Positions 7,336 to 15,091 of a stretch of DNA of 64,000 nucleotides are shown here, one piece after another. Position 1 is the stretch's first letter, and the number at the start of each line of letters is the position of its first letter. Source of the DNA: Clostridium_AI sp964409685 (GTDB lineage Bacteria; Bacillota; Clostridia; Lachnospirales; Lachnospiraceae). The DNA is taken from assembly GCA_964409685.1 (NCBI GenBank), contig CAYPEJ010000024.1, forward strand, positions 1 through 64,000. Direction: 5' to 3'. The position numbers and the translations under genes were made by a program. The notes under the pieces are model-generated. The model ran no database searches and was not told the DNA's origin. It saw only the letters and a program-made list of their open reading frames with translations.

Positions 7336-9129
7336 CTACAATCTATAATAGTGGCTTTGTACATTGTACATATGCACGTAATTGGAGTCGTTCTCCAATA
7401 ATTCATCATGTGAGCCAATCTCACTAATTTTGCCATCTTTCAAAAGCATTATTTTATCACAAAATCTTGTAGAGGCTAAACGATGTGAAATAAAAAGAGT
7501 TGTCATTCCTTTTGTGAGTTCATCATACTTTTCATATAACCTGCTTTCAGCAATTGCATCTAAAGCTGCAGTTGGTTCATCTAATATTAAAAATTTACCT
7601 TTTTTGTATAATGCACGTGACAACATCAGTTTTTGTAGCTGTCCTCCAGATAATTGTATCCCATCTTTGCTAATTTCTTTGCCCAAGAAAGTATTTTCTT
7701 TGTAACTGAGATTCTCTACAATCTCATCGAGTCCAGAATCTTTCATTACCTTTTTTGCAAGTGCTGCATCATATTCTGTACTACAAGAAATATTCGAAGC
7801 AACTGTATCAGCTAATACTAGACTATCCTGGAATACAACTGAAATATCTTTACAAACATCACTGTATTCGTTTATATCAATTCCATTGATTAGAATCGTA
7901 CCACTCGACACTTTATAAAGACCACACAAAAGCTTCACAATGGTTGACTTACCAGCCCCATTTACACCGACTAAGGCTACCTTCTCTCCTTTTTCAATCA
8001 CGAAATTAACATGATCTAAAACAAGGTGGTCACAGTTACGATAAGCGAACGAAACATTCTTAAATTCTATGCGTAGAGAACCATCTTCTAAGTGTAAATG
8101 CTTTCTCTTCTCTCCTACTGTTTCTTCACTGATTTCTAAGTAATCTCGTATAAAATCTATCTTATTTAGGTTTCGGATTAATTCTGAAATTGTTTCTGCA
8201 AGTTTTTCAAAATACACTGAACAACTTGAAATAATTCCCAAATATAAAACAAATTGTGCCAGACTAAGTCCTTTTTCTAATAATTGTAATAAATACATAT
8301 AACAGATCAGACTTCGTAGCGATTTTAATGCTACTCCGCAAATATCATTTAGAAAATATTTTTGCCTTTCACGATGAACGATATCATTATATTTTTTATT
8401 TGCATTTTCATATTTTTCAATTAGCCAATTCTGTAATTGGAAAAGGCGTATATCTTTACCATGTTCAATCTCATATGCTTGCCGATCAAGATAATTCATA
8501 TTAAGTTCACACTGTGCCTTTTCTTCACTCATTCGCATTTCAAACTTATTTGCAATAGAGTAAACGAATATGTGTAAGAAAGAAGTGAGCAATAAAACAA
8601 GTGAGATCCATGGTTTTGTTCTTAAAAGATATATGAGATATAAAAATACAAGTAAAAAATTAATACACAGCGAAACGGTAAGCTGGAGCACCCGTTCCAC
8701 TCCATTTTGATTTCCGGAACAAGCATCCATTGCACTGTTTAGTAACTTCTGTGTTTTCTCATCCTCATAAGTCTGATAATTCATATCAATACACTTATTC
8801 AATAATTTTTTAACGAAACAGCATGTTCGAAACTTAATATACTGCCATTCATTACGATTTTTAAAATATCCCTGTAAAGAATTACATAATCCATAGATTA
8901 GGAAAAAGCATATGACAAATTGCACTAATGCTGAAATATTCGCCTGATTTTCAATCACCCCAGTAATTAGGGATGGTAAAATTACTCCTCCCAATGGTAC
9001 TAAAACACCTGATATGATTTCCATGATATCGGCAAATATGATTCTTTTTTCATTTTGCATTACCTGATTTAATACATATAAAAAATTATTAAGTAATCCA
9101 TAGTTTGATTTTGTGACTTTTCTATTCAT
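7336..9129 (-). CDS. ABC transporter half-molecule (fused TMD-NBD), partner exporter
   Basis: This 597-aa protein has a membrane domain (about 1-330) followed by an ATPase domain with Walker A GVNGAGKST, VFQD, signature LSGGQLQK, Walker B FLILDEPTAALD and ISHRLA. The linker after the membrane domain is short and no C39 peptidase domain is present. It starts 23 bp after the dehydratase gene stop codon, so it belongs to the same transcript. It likely pairs with the next half-transporter (5428-7233). Both copies keep full catalytic motifs, so either a heterodimer or two homodimers is possible. Confidence 0.88.
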   Translation of the reverse strand: MNRKVTKSNYGLLNNFLYVLNQVMQNEKRIIFADIMEIISGVLVPLGGVILPSLITGVIENQANISALVQFVICFFLIYGLCNSLQGYFKNRNEWQYIKFRTCCFVKKLLNKCIDMNYQTYEDEKTQKLLNSAMDACSGNQNGVERVLQLTVSLCINFLLVFLYLIYLLRTKPWISLVLLLTSFLHIFVYSIANKFEMRMSEEKAQCELNMNYLDRQAYEIEHGKDIRLFQLQNWLIEKYENANKKYNDIVHRERQKYFLNDICGVALKSLRSLICYMYLLQLLEKGLSLAQFVLYLGIISSCSVYFEKLAETISELIRNLNKIDFIRDYLEISEETVGEKRKHLHLEDGSLRIEFKNVSFAYRNCDHLVLDHVNFVIEKGEKVALVGVNGAGKSTIVKLLCGLYKVSSGTILINGIDINEYSDVCKDISVVFQDSLVLADTVASNISCSTEYDAALAKKVMKDSGLDEIVENLSYKENTFLGKEISKDGIQLSGGQLQKLMLSRALYKKGKFLILDEPTAALDAIAESRLYEKYDELTKGMTTLFISHRLASTRFCDKIMLLKDGKISEIGSHDELLENDSNYVHMYNVQSHYYRL

Positions 9130-9152
9130 TCATTCACCATCTATATCAATTA

Positions 9153-9590
9153 TTACTTCTGTGCCATTATAATCATTCCATCAACCGCTAATTTATTATC
9201 TACCTTGATTTTCACACTGACTTTGGCTATATGATTCAGCTCTTCCTTAACTTTTGCATACAGCATCATGGACACTCCTGGTTTTATCACTTGACGGAAC
9301 CGGAATTTTTCAATTCCCGCCAAGTAGCCAATACGCTGCGATCCTTCATTTTCCATAGCAATTCCATACATAATGGCAGTCAATTGAGCAAGAGATTCCA
9401 ATAATAGTACTCCTGGAACGACTGGATTATCTGGAAAATGTCCTTGAAAATAAGATTCATTGATAGTAGTATTTTTAAATCCCACGATTTCTTTCCCAGG
9501 AATTACTTCCGTAATCCCATCTACAAAAAGAAATGGATATCTTTGGGGTAAATACTTTTGCATTTCGGTAATAGTCATTATACTCTTCAT
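9153..9590 (-). CDS. FabZ-like 3-hydroxyacyl-ACP dehydratase
   Basis: A 145-aa single hot-dog dehydratase. The catalytic His51 and Glu65 lie in GHFPDNPVVPGVLLLESLAQ, the FabZ signature. The N-terminal LPQRYPFLFVDGITEVIPGK matches FabZ as well. It removes water from 3-hydroxyacyl-ACP to give trans-2-enoyl-ACP. In this operon it follows a FabG-like reductase, and no enoyl reductase is encoded, so the double bonds it makes may remain in the chain. The start is uncertain: the ribosome binding site before the ATG at 9590 is weak and a second ATG lies 12 nt later. Confidence 0.9.
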   Translation of the reverse strand: MKSIMTITEMQKYLPQRYPFLFVDGITEVIPGKEIVGFKNTTINESYFQGHFPDNPVVPGVLLLESLAQLTAIMYGIAMENEGSQRIGYLAGIEKFRFRQVIKPGVSMMLYAKVKEELNHIAKVSVKIKVDNKLAVDGMIIMAQK

Positions 9591-9676
9591 AATTTTCGTA
9601 AATCTGATTTACTTTGATGCCCCTTTCTGAACCAAAATAGTTATGTTTTCTGTTCATTATTGTATATAGGAAATGG

Positions 9677-10426
9677 TTAGCTTATTAATCCACCATCAAT
9701 TACCAGTGTCTGTCCTGTTATATAAGAAGCTTCCTCACTTGAAATAAAACGGGCTAAAGATGCTACCTCATCAGCTTCACCAAATCTTCCCATTGGTATT
9801 TCGCTTTTATACTGTTTTAACGCCTTTTCTGTCAAGCTTGCAGTCATTTCTGTATTAATATAGCCAGGTGCAATTGCATTAACTCGGATATTCTTTCTGG
9901 CTACTTCCTTTGATAAAGACTTTGTCAATGCGATTATTCCTGCTTTTGATGCTGCATAATTTGTTTGGCCTTTAATTCCAACCATACCTGAGACTGAACT
10001 GATATTAAGAATATTACCACTACGTCTTTCAATCATATATGGTAATACTGAAGAAATCATATGAAAGCATCCGCTCAAATTTGTATCAATCACTCTATTC
10101 CACTGTTCATCCCTCATTAACATAAGTAAATTATCATTCACTAAACCTGCATTATTTACGAGAATATCAATTTGCAGATAGTCCCGAATGATGTCATCTA
10201 CAACTTTCTTTATTTCAGAAACCTGTGTTATATTTAACCGGTATCCTTGAATTTTGAGGTCTTTATATGTAGTTTGTAATTCCTGTACTAACTGATTTGC
10301 CTTTTCATCGTTATTATGATATGTAAATGCAATATGAATCCCATCTTTTAAGAATCGCCTGATTATCGCTTCACCAATACCACCTGTTCCACCAGTAACC
10401 AATGCAACTTTTTTATCTTTTGACAT
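9677..10426 (-). CDS. FabG-like 3-oxoacyl-ACP reductase (SDR)
   Basis: A 249-aa short-chain dehydrogenase. The cofactor motif TGGTGGIG is at residues 11-18, NNAG at about 87-90, and the catalytic Ser, then Tyr and Lys in NYAASK at about 150-155. The C-terminal ITGQTLVIDGG is typical of FabG. It reduces the 3-keto group of ACP-bound chains with NADPH. The ATG at 10426 was chosen over 10435 because AAGGA then lies about 9 nt upstream. The ACP gene ends 14 bp before it. As part of this operon it supplies the ketoreduction step of the acyl-chain module. Confidence 0.92.
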   Translation of the reverse strand: MSKDKKVALVTGGTGGIGEAIIRRFLKDGIHIAFTYHNNDEKANQLVQELQTTYKDLKIQGYRLNITQVSEIKKVVDDIIRDYLQIDILVNNAGLVNDNLLMLMRDEQWNRVIDTNLSGCFHMISSVLPYMIERRSGNILNISSVSGMVGIKGQTNYAASKAGIIALTKSLSKEVARKNIRVNAIAPGYINTEMTASLTEKALKQYKSEIPMGRFGEADEVASLARFISSEEASYITGQTLVIDGGLIS

Positions 10427-10440
10427 ATTTATCATTCCTT

Positions 10441-10701
10441 CTACTGTTGTTCTTCAATATAAGAAGCTAATGTATCAATGCTTTTAAGAATTGATTCTAT
10501 ATTCTGCACATTTTTCAAATCTACACCAAACTCTTTTTTTACAGCTACAATGATTTCAAGAGCATCTACAGAATCTAATCCGAATCCTTCCTCTTCATCA
10601 CTTTCAAATAAATTCATTGCATAATCTACATGATCCACATCATCAATTTCTAATTGTAATTTTTCTATTAGAATATTTAATATTTTTTTTCTTGTATCCA
10701 T
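10441..10701 (-). CDS. Acyl carrier protein
   Basis: This 86-aa acidic carrier protein has the phosphopantetheine attachment Ser44 in GLDSVDALE. Helix II and the LxxYI tail fit the ACP fold. It is longer than housekeeping AcpP by a short insertion (FESDEEEGF) before the active site. It would carry the growing chain for the ketosynthase pair, reductase and dehydratase around it. No phosphopantetheinyl transferase or malonyl transacylase is encoded in the window, so these must come from primary metabolism. GCAGGTGAG precedes the ATG. The 106-bp gap upstream holds no obvious gene. Confidence 0.92.
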   Translation of the reverse strand: MDTRKKILNILIEKLQLEIDDVDHVDYAMNLFESDEEEGFGLDSVDALEIIVAVKKEFGVDLKNVQNIESILKSIDTLASYIEEQQ

Positions 10702-10807
10702 TCACTCACCTGCATGAGTTATACTTCTAAAATCATGCGTATCCTTTCTATTTTATTTATTTTATTTCATGTGCTAAATGAACTTTATTAAGGTTTAGAC
10801 GGAAATT

Positions 10808-11866
10808 TTAAAGATCGGATAATAGAATAGTTGTATAATTTCCGATTTTACTATAGCCTTGAATTAAAACAGAATGAATATCAGATATGTTTTCATTCTT
10901 TCTAAAACTTGCAGGAATCATACCATGACTGATGCATAAAGAACCAACTAAAATGCCAAATTCGAAAGAACTTTCACCAACTGCTCCAAACAGGCTTGCT
11001 ATCTTATCTATAACAAAAGCATTTGGCAAAATTGAAGAATACACTTTGGCTTCTATTTGCTCTATCTTTGGGTGTGTTCCCGCATAAATAACTACATCTG
11101 GAACAATATTACCTGATTTGCTTAGGCAGGTTTGAATACAATGTTGAATAAAGGCTTCTGTCTTTTTCTCACTTTCATCGTCTCCCCATGGATTTTCGCC
11201 TAAATTAATCTGACACATATTTTTGACTTTACAATAACTGCCCTTGCTTTTTTCTTCATCCATATCTTGTAATAAAAATGTTACAGCACCTTCCGCAAGA
11301 CGTCGATCACCATACATGGCTTGATAATCTTGAAATAATTCTTCAATGTATTCAGACACCCAGCCAGCAAAAATTCGCTTTGCACGCTTTTCTAGTATGA
11401 GATTTCTAGCATATACAAAACTGCTGCTTTCAATTAACATCGTGCTTACTCCTTTAAGCTGTCTTGGGATACACAATGTTGACAACACAGAATTAGCTAC
11501 CGTATTGCTGAATATACTTGGACTACATATTTCAGGGTCATTTTCTGCTACTTGACGCAAAAACTTCAAATTTGCATCGAGTGCTGCGTAGTCAGAAGAA
11601 TAAATGGTTCCAGTATTTTCGTCAATACTATTAGTATCAATATATTTTGCCGAATCCTCTATTGCTTTTTCCAATGTATAGCGGCATATACTAGCCTGTC
11701 TGCTTGTTTTTCTCTTACTACTTCCTTTCAGATAGGAAGTGAATTCATATTTGGTATTGTAAATTATGTTCTGATGAGCGGATGGCTCATTCAACATGTT
11801 CCAAATATCTTCGATATCGTTGCCTAGACACGATAAACATCCGATTCCTACAATTGCTACTTCCAT
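10808..11866 (-). CDS. Degenerate ketosynthase, chain-length-factor-like (KS-beta)
   Basis: This 352-aa thiolase-fold protein is shorter than the active ketosynthase encoded 25 bp before it. At the active-site position the Cys is replaced: ESSSF (about 146-150) stands where the partner has AACTAG. The two catalytic His motifs are also lost: YAGTHPKIE replaces NTHGTGT, and the KS-GH motif reads IASLFGAVGE. This pattern defines the KS-beta/chain-length-factor role, in which the protein forms a heterodimer with an active KS and sets chain length. The ATG at 11866 follows GGGTGA by 6 nt. The family role is inferred from the missing residues and the pairing. Confidence 0.85.
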   Translation of the reverse strand: MEVAIVGIGCLSCLGNDIEDIWNMLNEPSAHQNIIYNTKYEFTSYLKGSSKRKTSRQASICRYTLEKAIEDSAKYIDTNSIDENTGTIYSSDYAALDANLKFLRQVAENDPEICSPSIFSNTVANSVLSTLCIPRQLKGVSTMLIESSSFVYARNLILEKRAKRIFAGWVSEYIEELFQDYQAMYGDRRLAEGAVTFLLQDMDEEKSKGSYCKVKNMCQINLGENPWGDDESEKKTEAFIQHCIQTCLSKSGNIVPDVVIYAGTHPKIEQIEAKVYSSILPNAFVIDKIASLFGAVGESSFEFGILVGSLCISHGMIPASFRKNENISDIHSVLIQGYSKIGNYTTILLSDL

Positions 11867-11891
11867 ATCATTCACCCGTTGTTGCCCTTTC

Positions 11892-13112
11892 TTACATACA
11901 TTTCACTTTTCCTACAACTACGCTTGCTGAACTTCCTGCAAAAGCATAAGAATTTGAGATAGCATATTGAATTTCTGAATAAACATTGTGCTCCTTAACA
12001 AACTCAATATCCGGTATATCTGCTAAACAGTTCTGCAAACCGTAATTTGGAAATATCTCATTATGATTTATACTTAAAATCATAGCAACTAATTCAATAC
12101 CACCTGCCGCTGCTAAACAATGTCCAATATATGATTTCGTAGAAGTTACATAAACCTTTTTATGGTCTATTCCTTCATAGAGTAAATTAATAGCAGCAAT
12201 TTCTGTATAATCGTTTCGCTCAGTTCCTGTACCATGTGTGTTGATATAATCAATATCTTCAGCTTTTACTCCTGCATCATCTAAGGCTCTTTTCATTACA
12301 CGATACGCACCATTACCACTAATATCTGGGCTCGTGATATGATATGCATCATTTCCGATTCCATAGCCAAAGACCTCACAGTATATTTTAGCATTTCTTC
12401 TTTTTGCATGTTCATACTCTTCCAGTATAAAGATAGCTCCACCTTCTCCTAAAGTAATCCCATCTATACTTTTATCAAATGGATTGCACATGGAATGACT
12501 GACATTATTTAATGAATTAAACCCATAGGCTGCAGATTGGGTCAACGGATCCACCGCACACACAACAACCATATCTGCAAGATCACATCTGATACTTGTA
12601 ACGGCTGTTCCAATTGCTGTCGTACCAGCAGTACATGCAGCAGAATTAATCGAATATGCTCCTCGAATTCCTAATTTATTCTGAAATGGACGAATCAGAT
12701 ATTCTGGAATCTTTGTTATCCAGCCAGCTGTATGATTGCCATGATTTCTAGCATCTACATAACCAGTCAGATACTCATTTAATCCAACAGAAGTTGCAAA
12801 AGAAAGCTGACACCTTTCAAGCATGTCCTCAATATCGCTTTTACTGATATTTCCACTTTCAATTAATTCGCTTATTAACTTTTCAATTATATGTACAAGT
12901 CTTGATTCATCCTCTACGTTTTCCACATCTCTTGGTATCGAATCATTCACTGCTCCAAAATAATCGGAATTCAATCCTTGTGTGTTAAATAATTGAAACT
13001 GCTTAATGCCTGTTTGATTATTATGTAATTGCTGGTATAACTCGTCTATGTTTCTTCCTGCACTACAGTACACTCCCATACCAGTGATTACTATCCTCTT
13101 TTTGTCATCCAT
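11892..13112 (-). CDS. Beta-ketoacyl-ACP synthase, active KS-alpha (FabF-like)
   Basis: A 406-aa condensing enzyme with the full Cys-His-His set: Cys160 in NSAACTAGTTAIG, His293 in NTHGTGTERND, and His331 in STKSYIGHCLAAAGG. GEGGAIFILEE and the C-terminal NSYAFAGSSASVVVGK are FabF-type. It catalyses decarboxylative condensation of malonyl-ACP. With the Cys-less partner next to it, it forms a KS-alpha/KS-beta pair as in type II polyketide and aryl-polyene systems, not a stand-alone housekeeping FabF. I chose the ATG at 13112, where AGGTGG is about 7 nt upstream, over 13118. Confidence 0.92.
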   Translation of the reverse strand: MDDKKRIVITGMGVYCSAGRNIDELYQQLHNNQTGIKQFQLFNTQGLNSDYFGAVNDSIPRDVENVEDESRLVHIIEKLISELIESGNISKSDIEDMLERCQLSFATSVGLNEYLTGYVDARNHGNHTAGWITKIPEYLIRPFQNKLGIRGAYSINSAACTAGTTAIGTAVTSIRCDLADMVVVCAVDPLTQSAAYGFNSLNNVSHSMCNPFDKSIDGITLGEGGAIFILEEYEHAKRRNAKIYCEVFGYGIGNDAYHITSPDISGNGAYRVMKRALDDAGVKAEDIDYINTHGTGTERNDYTEIAAINLLYEGIDHKKVYVTSTKSYIGHCLAAAGGIELVAMILSINHNEIFPNYGLQNCLADIPDIEFVKEHNVYSEIQYAISNSYAFAGSSASVVVGKVKCM

Positions 13113-13138
13113 TTTCATTCCACCTCATTTCGGAAACA

Positions 13139-14092
13139 TTATTTTGACTTGATGCGGTATATTATACCAGTATTTTCATCAATTTTTAGAATATGTCCTT
13201 CATCGAGTGCACTTATCTTGGACAATTTAATATCTGAATTATTATGTAGCTTAGACCATTCCACAACTTCTAAATGATGACGATCCCACAGTCTCCAATA
13301 TTGTGGAGATTGAAGTAGCTTTTGCCGAAAAATATTGTAACAACGATCTGCTAAAACCTGAGCAGTAGCATTTTGATTTACATTATCATAGATTTGAAAG
13401 ACTCTGGAATCAACTCTTCCTTCGGCTAAAATTGGAAACACTGGCTTTCCAGTGCTTTCCATTATACGAAAGACTCCACTTCTAATCTGTATTTGGGAAG
13501 ATAGGAATTTTAATTGTATTGGTTTTCGATCTTTTCCTACTCCAGAATTACCATCTAAAAAGATGGCAACCCAATCGCCATGGCTGACATATTCCATAAT
13601 ATCAAGTGCTATGGATAAATCTTCAGATATACAGTATTTCACTTGTTTCATGTCTTTATTAGATTCAGGTTCATGAATAAATGACTGATGATCTACTACA
13701 ATCATCACTTTCTTGTCTGGCGCAATTTCTAACATTTTTTCAATTACTGCCCGGTAAAGAGATCGATAATTTCCATAATGAAATGAGAAGATAAAACCTC
13801 CTTCATCAATATGCTCCATGACTTTTTCAAAACCAGTTACATAATCTTGCAGATTGTATTTCTCATTACCTTGCTTATACCAGTTTTCAATCATAACCTC
13901 TTTTCGGTACTTTTTCCAAATATCATAACAGTCAAACTGTTCTGATAAAGGTAATAACTCTTTTAATAAATTGGCATAAGTTAGAAAATAAGACAAATGC
14001 GTTCCATTCTTTTCTTCTTCGAGCAAATTTTCACCCAAGACTTTTTCTATCCTACATTCGATGTCATCTTCTCTTATACTGTGAAATTCCAA
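13139..14092 (-). CDS. LpxL/HtrB-like acyltransferase
   Basis: This 317-aa protein resembles lauroyl/lysophospholipid-type acyltransferases. FHYGNYRSL at about 104-112 corresponds to the catalytic H-G-N-(W/Y)-E region, and IFLDGNSGVGK at about 177-187 to the second conserved block. No long membrane anchor is seen. The last 25 residues (DEGHILKIDENTGIIYRI) weakly resemble the start of a PqqD-like domain. As first gene of the operon, ahead of ketosynthases and ACP, it probably moves the finished acyl chain from ACP to an acceptor, which may be the peptide or a lipid. The start codon is TTG, preceded by GAGGTGAG. Family is fairly clear; acceptor is unknown. Confidence 0.7.
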   Translation of the reverse strand: MEFHSIREDDIECRIEKVLGENLLEEEKNGTHLSYFLTYANLLKELLPLSEQFDCYDIWKKYRKEVMIENWYKQGNEKYNLQDYVTGFEKVMEHIDEGGFIFSFHYGNYRSLYRAVIEKMLEIAPDKKVMIVVDHQSFIHEPESNKDMKQVKYCISEDLSIALDIMEYVSHGDWVAIFLDGNSGVGKDRKPIQLKFLSSQIQIRSGVFRIMESTGKPVFPILAEGRVDSRVFQIYDNVNQNATAQVLADRCYNIFRQKLLQSPQYWRLWDRHHLEVVEWSKLHNNSDIKLSKISALDEGHILKIDENTGIIYRIKSK

Positions 14093-14138
14093 AGTATCTC
14101 ACCTCTATGCTTTAATAGCTGTTTACTAAACTGTAATT

Positions 14139-14168
14139 ATTATAACATTCTAATTATTTGTTTGTCAA
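14139..14168 (-). promoter_or_regulatory. Consensus sigma-A promoter of the biosynthetic operon
   Basis: On the minus strand, TTGACA (14163-14168) and TATAAT (14139-14144) are separated by 18 bp, and the -10 box is extended by TG one base upstream. Predicted transcription starts near 14132, giving a leader of about 40 nt before the TTG start of the acyltransferase gene. No operator-like palindrome was seen next to it. Confidence 0.8.
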
Positions 14169-14227
14169 ATACAATACTAGATTTACAGCAGTGAAAGTAT
14201 ATTTCGTGTTTTGCCAAATAAAAGAGC

Positions 14228-14701
14228 TCATAGAGCTATTTCATAAAATCGGCTATCTGTTCCATCCTCAATGACTAGCCATTTCCCTAACACCTTTGCC
14301 GAGTTAAATGTTTTTCTTCGAATCATCCGATATACGATATCCTGTTGGATTTCCTCAAGTTCTGATGGCTTCAGCCGTTCCAGATATTCATTCAACGTCA
14401 CATGATGCGGAAGATAGTCCTGTTTGCCACTGCCTAAAAAACTGTAAAGATTGGATACGACCTGTTCATCATTAAACATCCTTGTCATATCCTGCATACT
14501 TGCAATACCTCCGATTGATTTAAAAAATAAAGTTCCAAGCATAACCCGGTTGCTGTAATCAATATAACTTTGGTTTCTTGGGTCTTTGACCTCATCGAAT
14601 TTATGGAAAAGCTCTGGATAAAACTTTTTCTGAATTCGTAAGCACTCTAAAATTGGATTTTTTTCTAACTTCTTTCTTATTCGTTCTTATTCTCTTCCCA
14701 T
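14228..14701 (-). pseudogene. Transposase N-terminal fragment with early stop codon
   Basis: An AGGAGG site and ATG at 14701 open a frame reading MGRE, then a TAA at codon 5, then an uninterrupted stretch (ERIRKKLEKNPILECLRIQK, then DPRNQSYIDYSNRV and MLGTLFFKSIGGIASMQDMT). It ends after KWLVIEDGTDSRFYEIAL. The VIEDGT element looks like the first catalytic Asp block of a DDE transposase (IDGT). The remaining two thirds of a normal transposase are gone. The coding strand faces the same way as the operon. It marks the right border of the biosynthetic island. Confidence 0.75.
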
Positions 14702-14885
14702 AAAACCTCCTGTGCGATAAATTTTTTCTTTTATTTTATCGCATTTTAAAGATTAATAGGGAAAATTCAGAAAATTTAGTGCGAATTATTTTTACCTGTC
14801 AGAACTGGAGCGGCTATAATATATTAGACAAATAACATTCCGTTTGTTATAATACATAAATTAGCATAAAAAAGAGAATAACATC

Positions 14886-15013
14886 ATGGCAAGAAAAGTA
14901 AAAATTATACAGATGATTTTAAAAAACAAATTGTTGCATTACGTGAATCAGGCAAGACAGTGTCTTCTAACGTAAAAGAATACGGAATTGCCAAATCAAC
15001 GGTTACGAAATGA
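14886..15013 (+). pseudogene. IS3-family transposase OrfA remnant (frameshift and stop)
   Basis: ATG at 14886 is followed by MARKVK, then after a one-base frameshift NYTDDFKKQIVALRESGKTV and NVKEYGIAKSTVTK. This is the HTH_Tnp_1 domain at the start of IS3-type OrfA. A TGA replaces the expected Trp codon at 15011. Both lesions make it non-functional. TGTCAGAACTGG near 14796 may be the element's left end. It points the opposite way from the OrfB relic at 842-1075, so the two are not halves of one element. Confidence 0.72.
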
Positions 15014-15028
15014 ACAACTGACTATACG

Positions 15029-15067
15029 AAAAGAGTATCAACAAGAAAAATTGTCGATACTCTTTTT
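15029..15067. terminator. Bidirectional Rho-independent terminator
   Basis: Arms AAAGAGTATC(A)ACA and TGTCGATACTCTTT with one mismatch, flanked by A- and T-runs on both sides. It lies 25 bp after the GH3 stop codon on the minus strand and after the dead OrfA relic on the plus strand. Confidence 0.8.
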
Positions 15068-15091
15068 ATTCTACTACTTTCTAAAATAAAT

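Noticed and set aside
9475..9657. Short minus-strand ORF overlapping the FabZ start
   Set aside because: It overlaps the FabZ coding region in another frame and its translation matches nothing; FabZ homology decides the frame.
9153..13112. Housekeeping type II fatty-acid synthesis cluster
   Set aside because: FabH, FabD, FabK/FabI and Acc genes are absent, one ketosynthase is catalytically dead, and the genes are embedded with peptide-processing and export genes.
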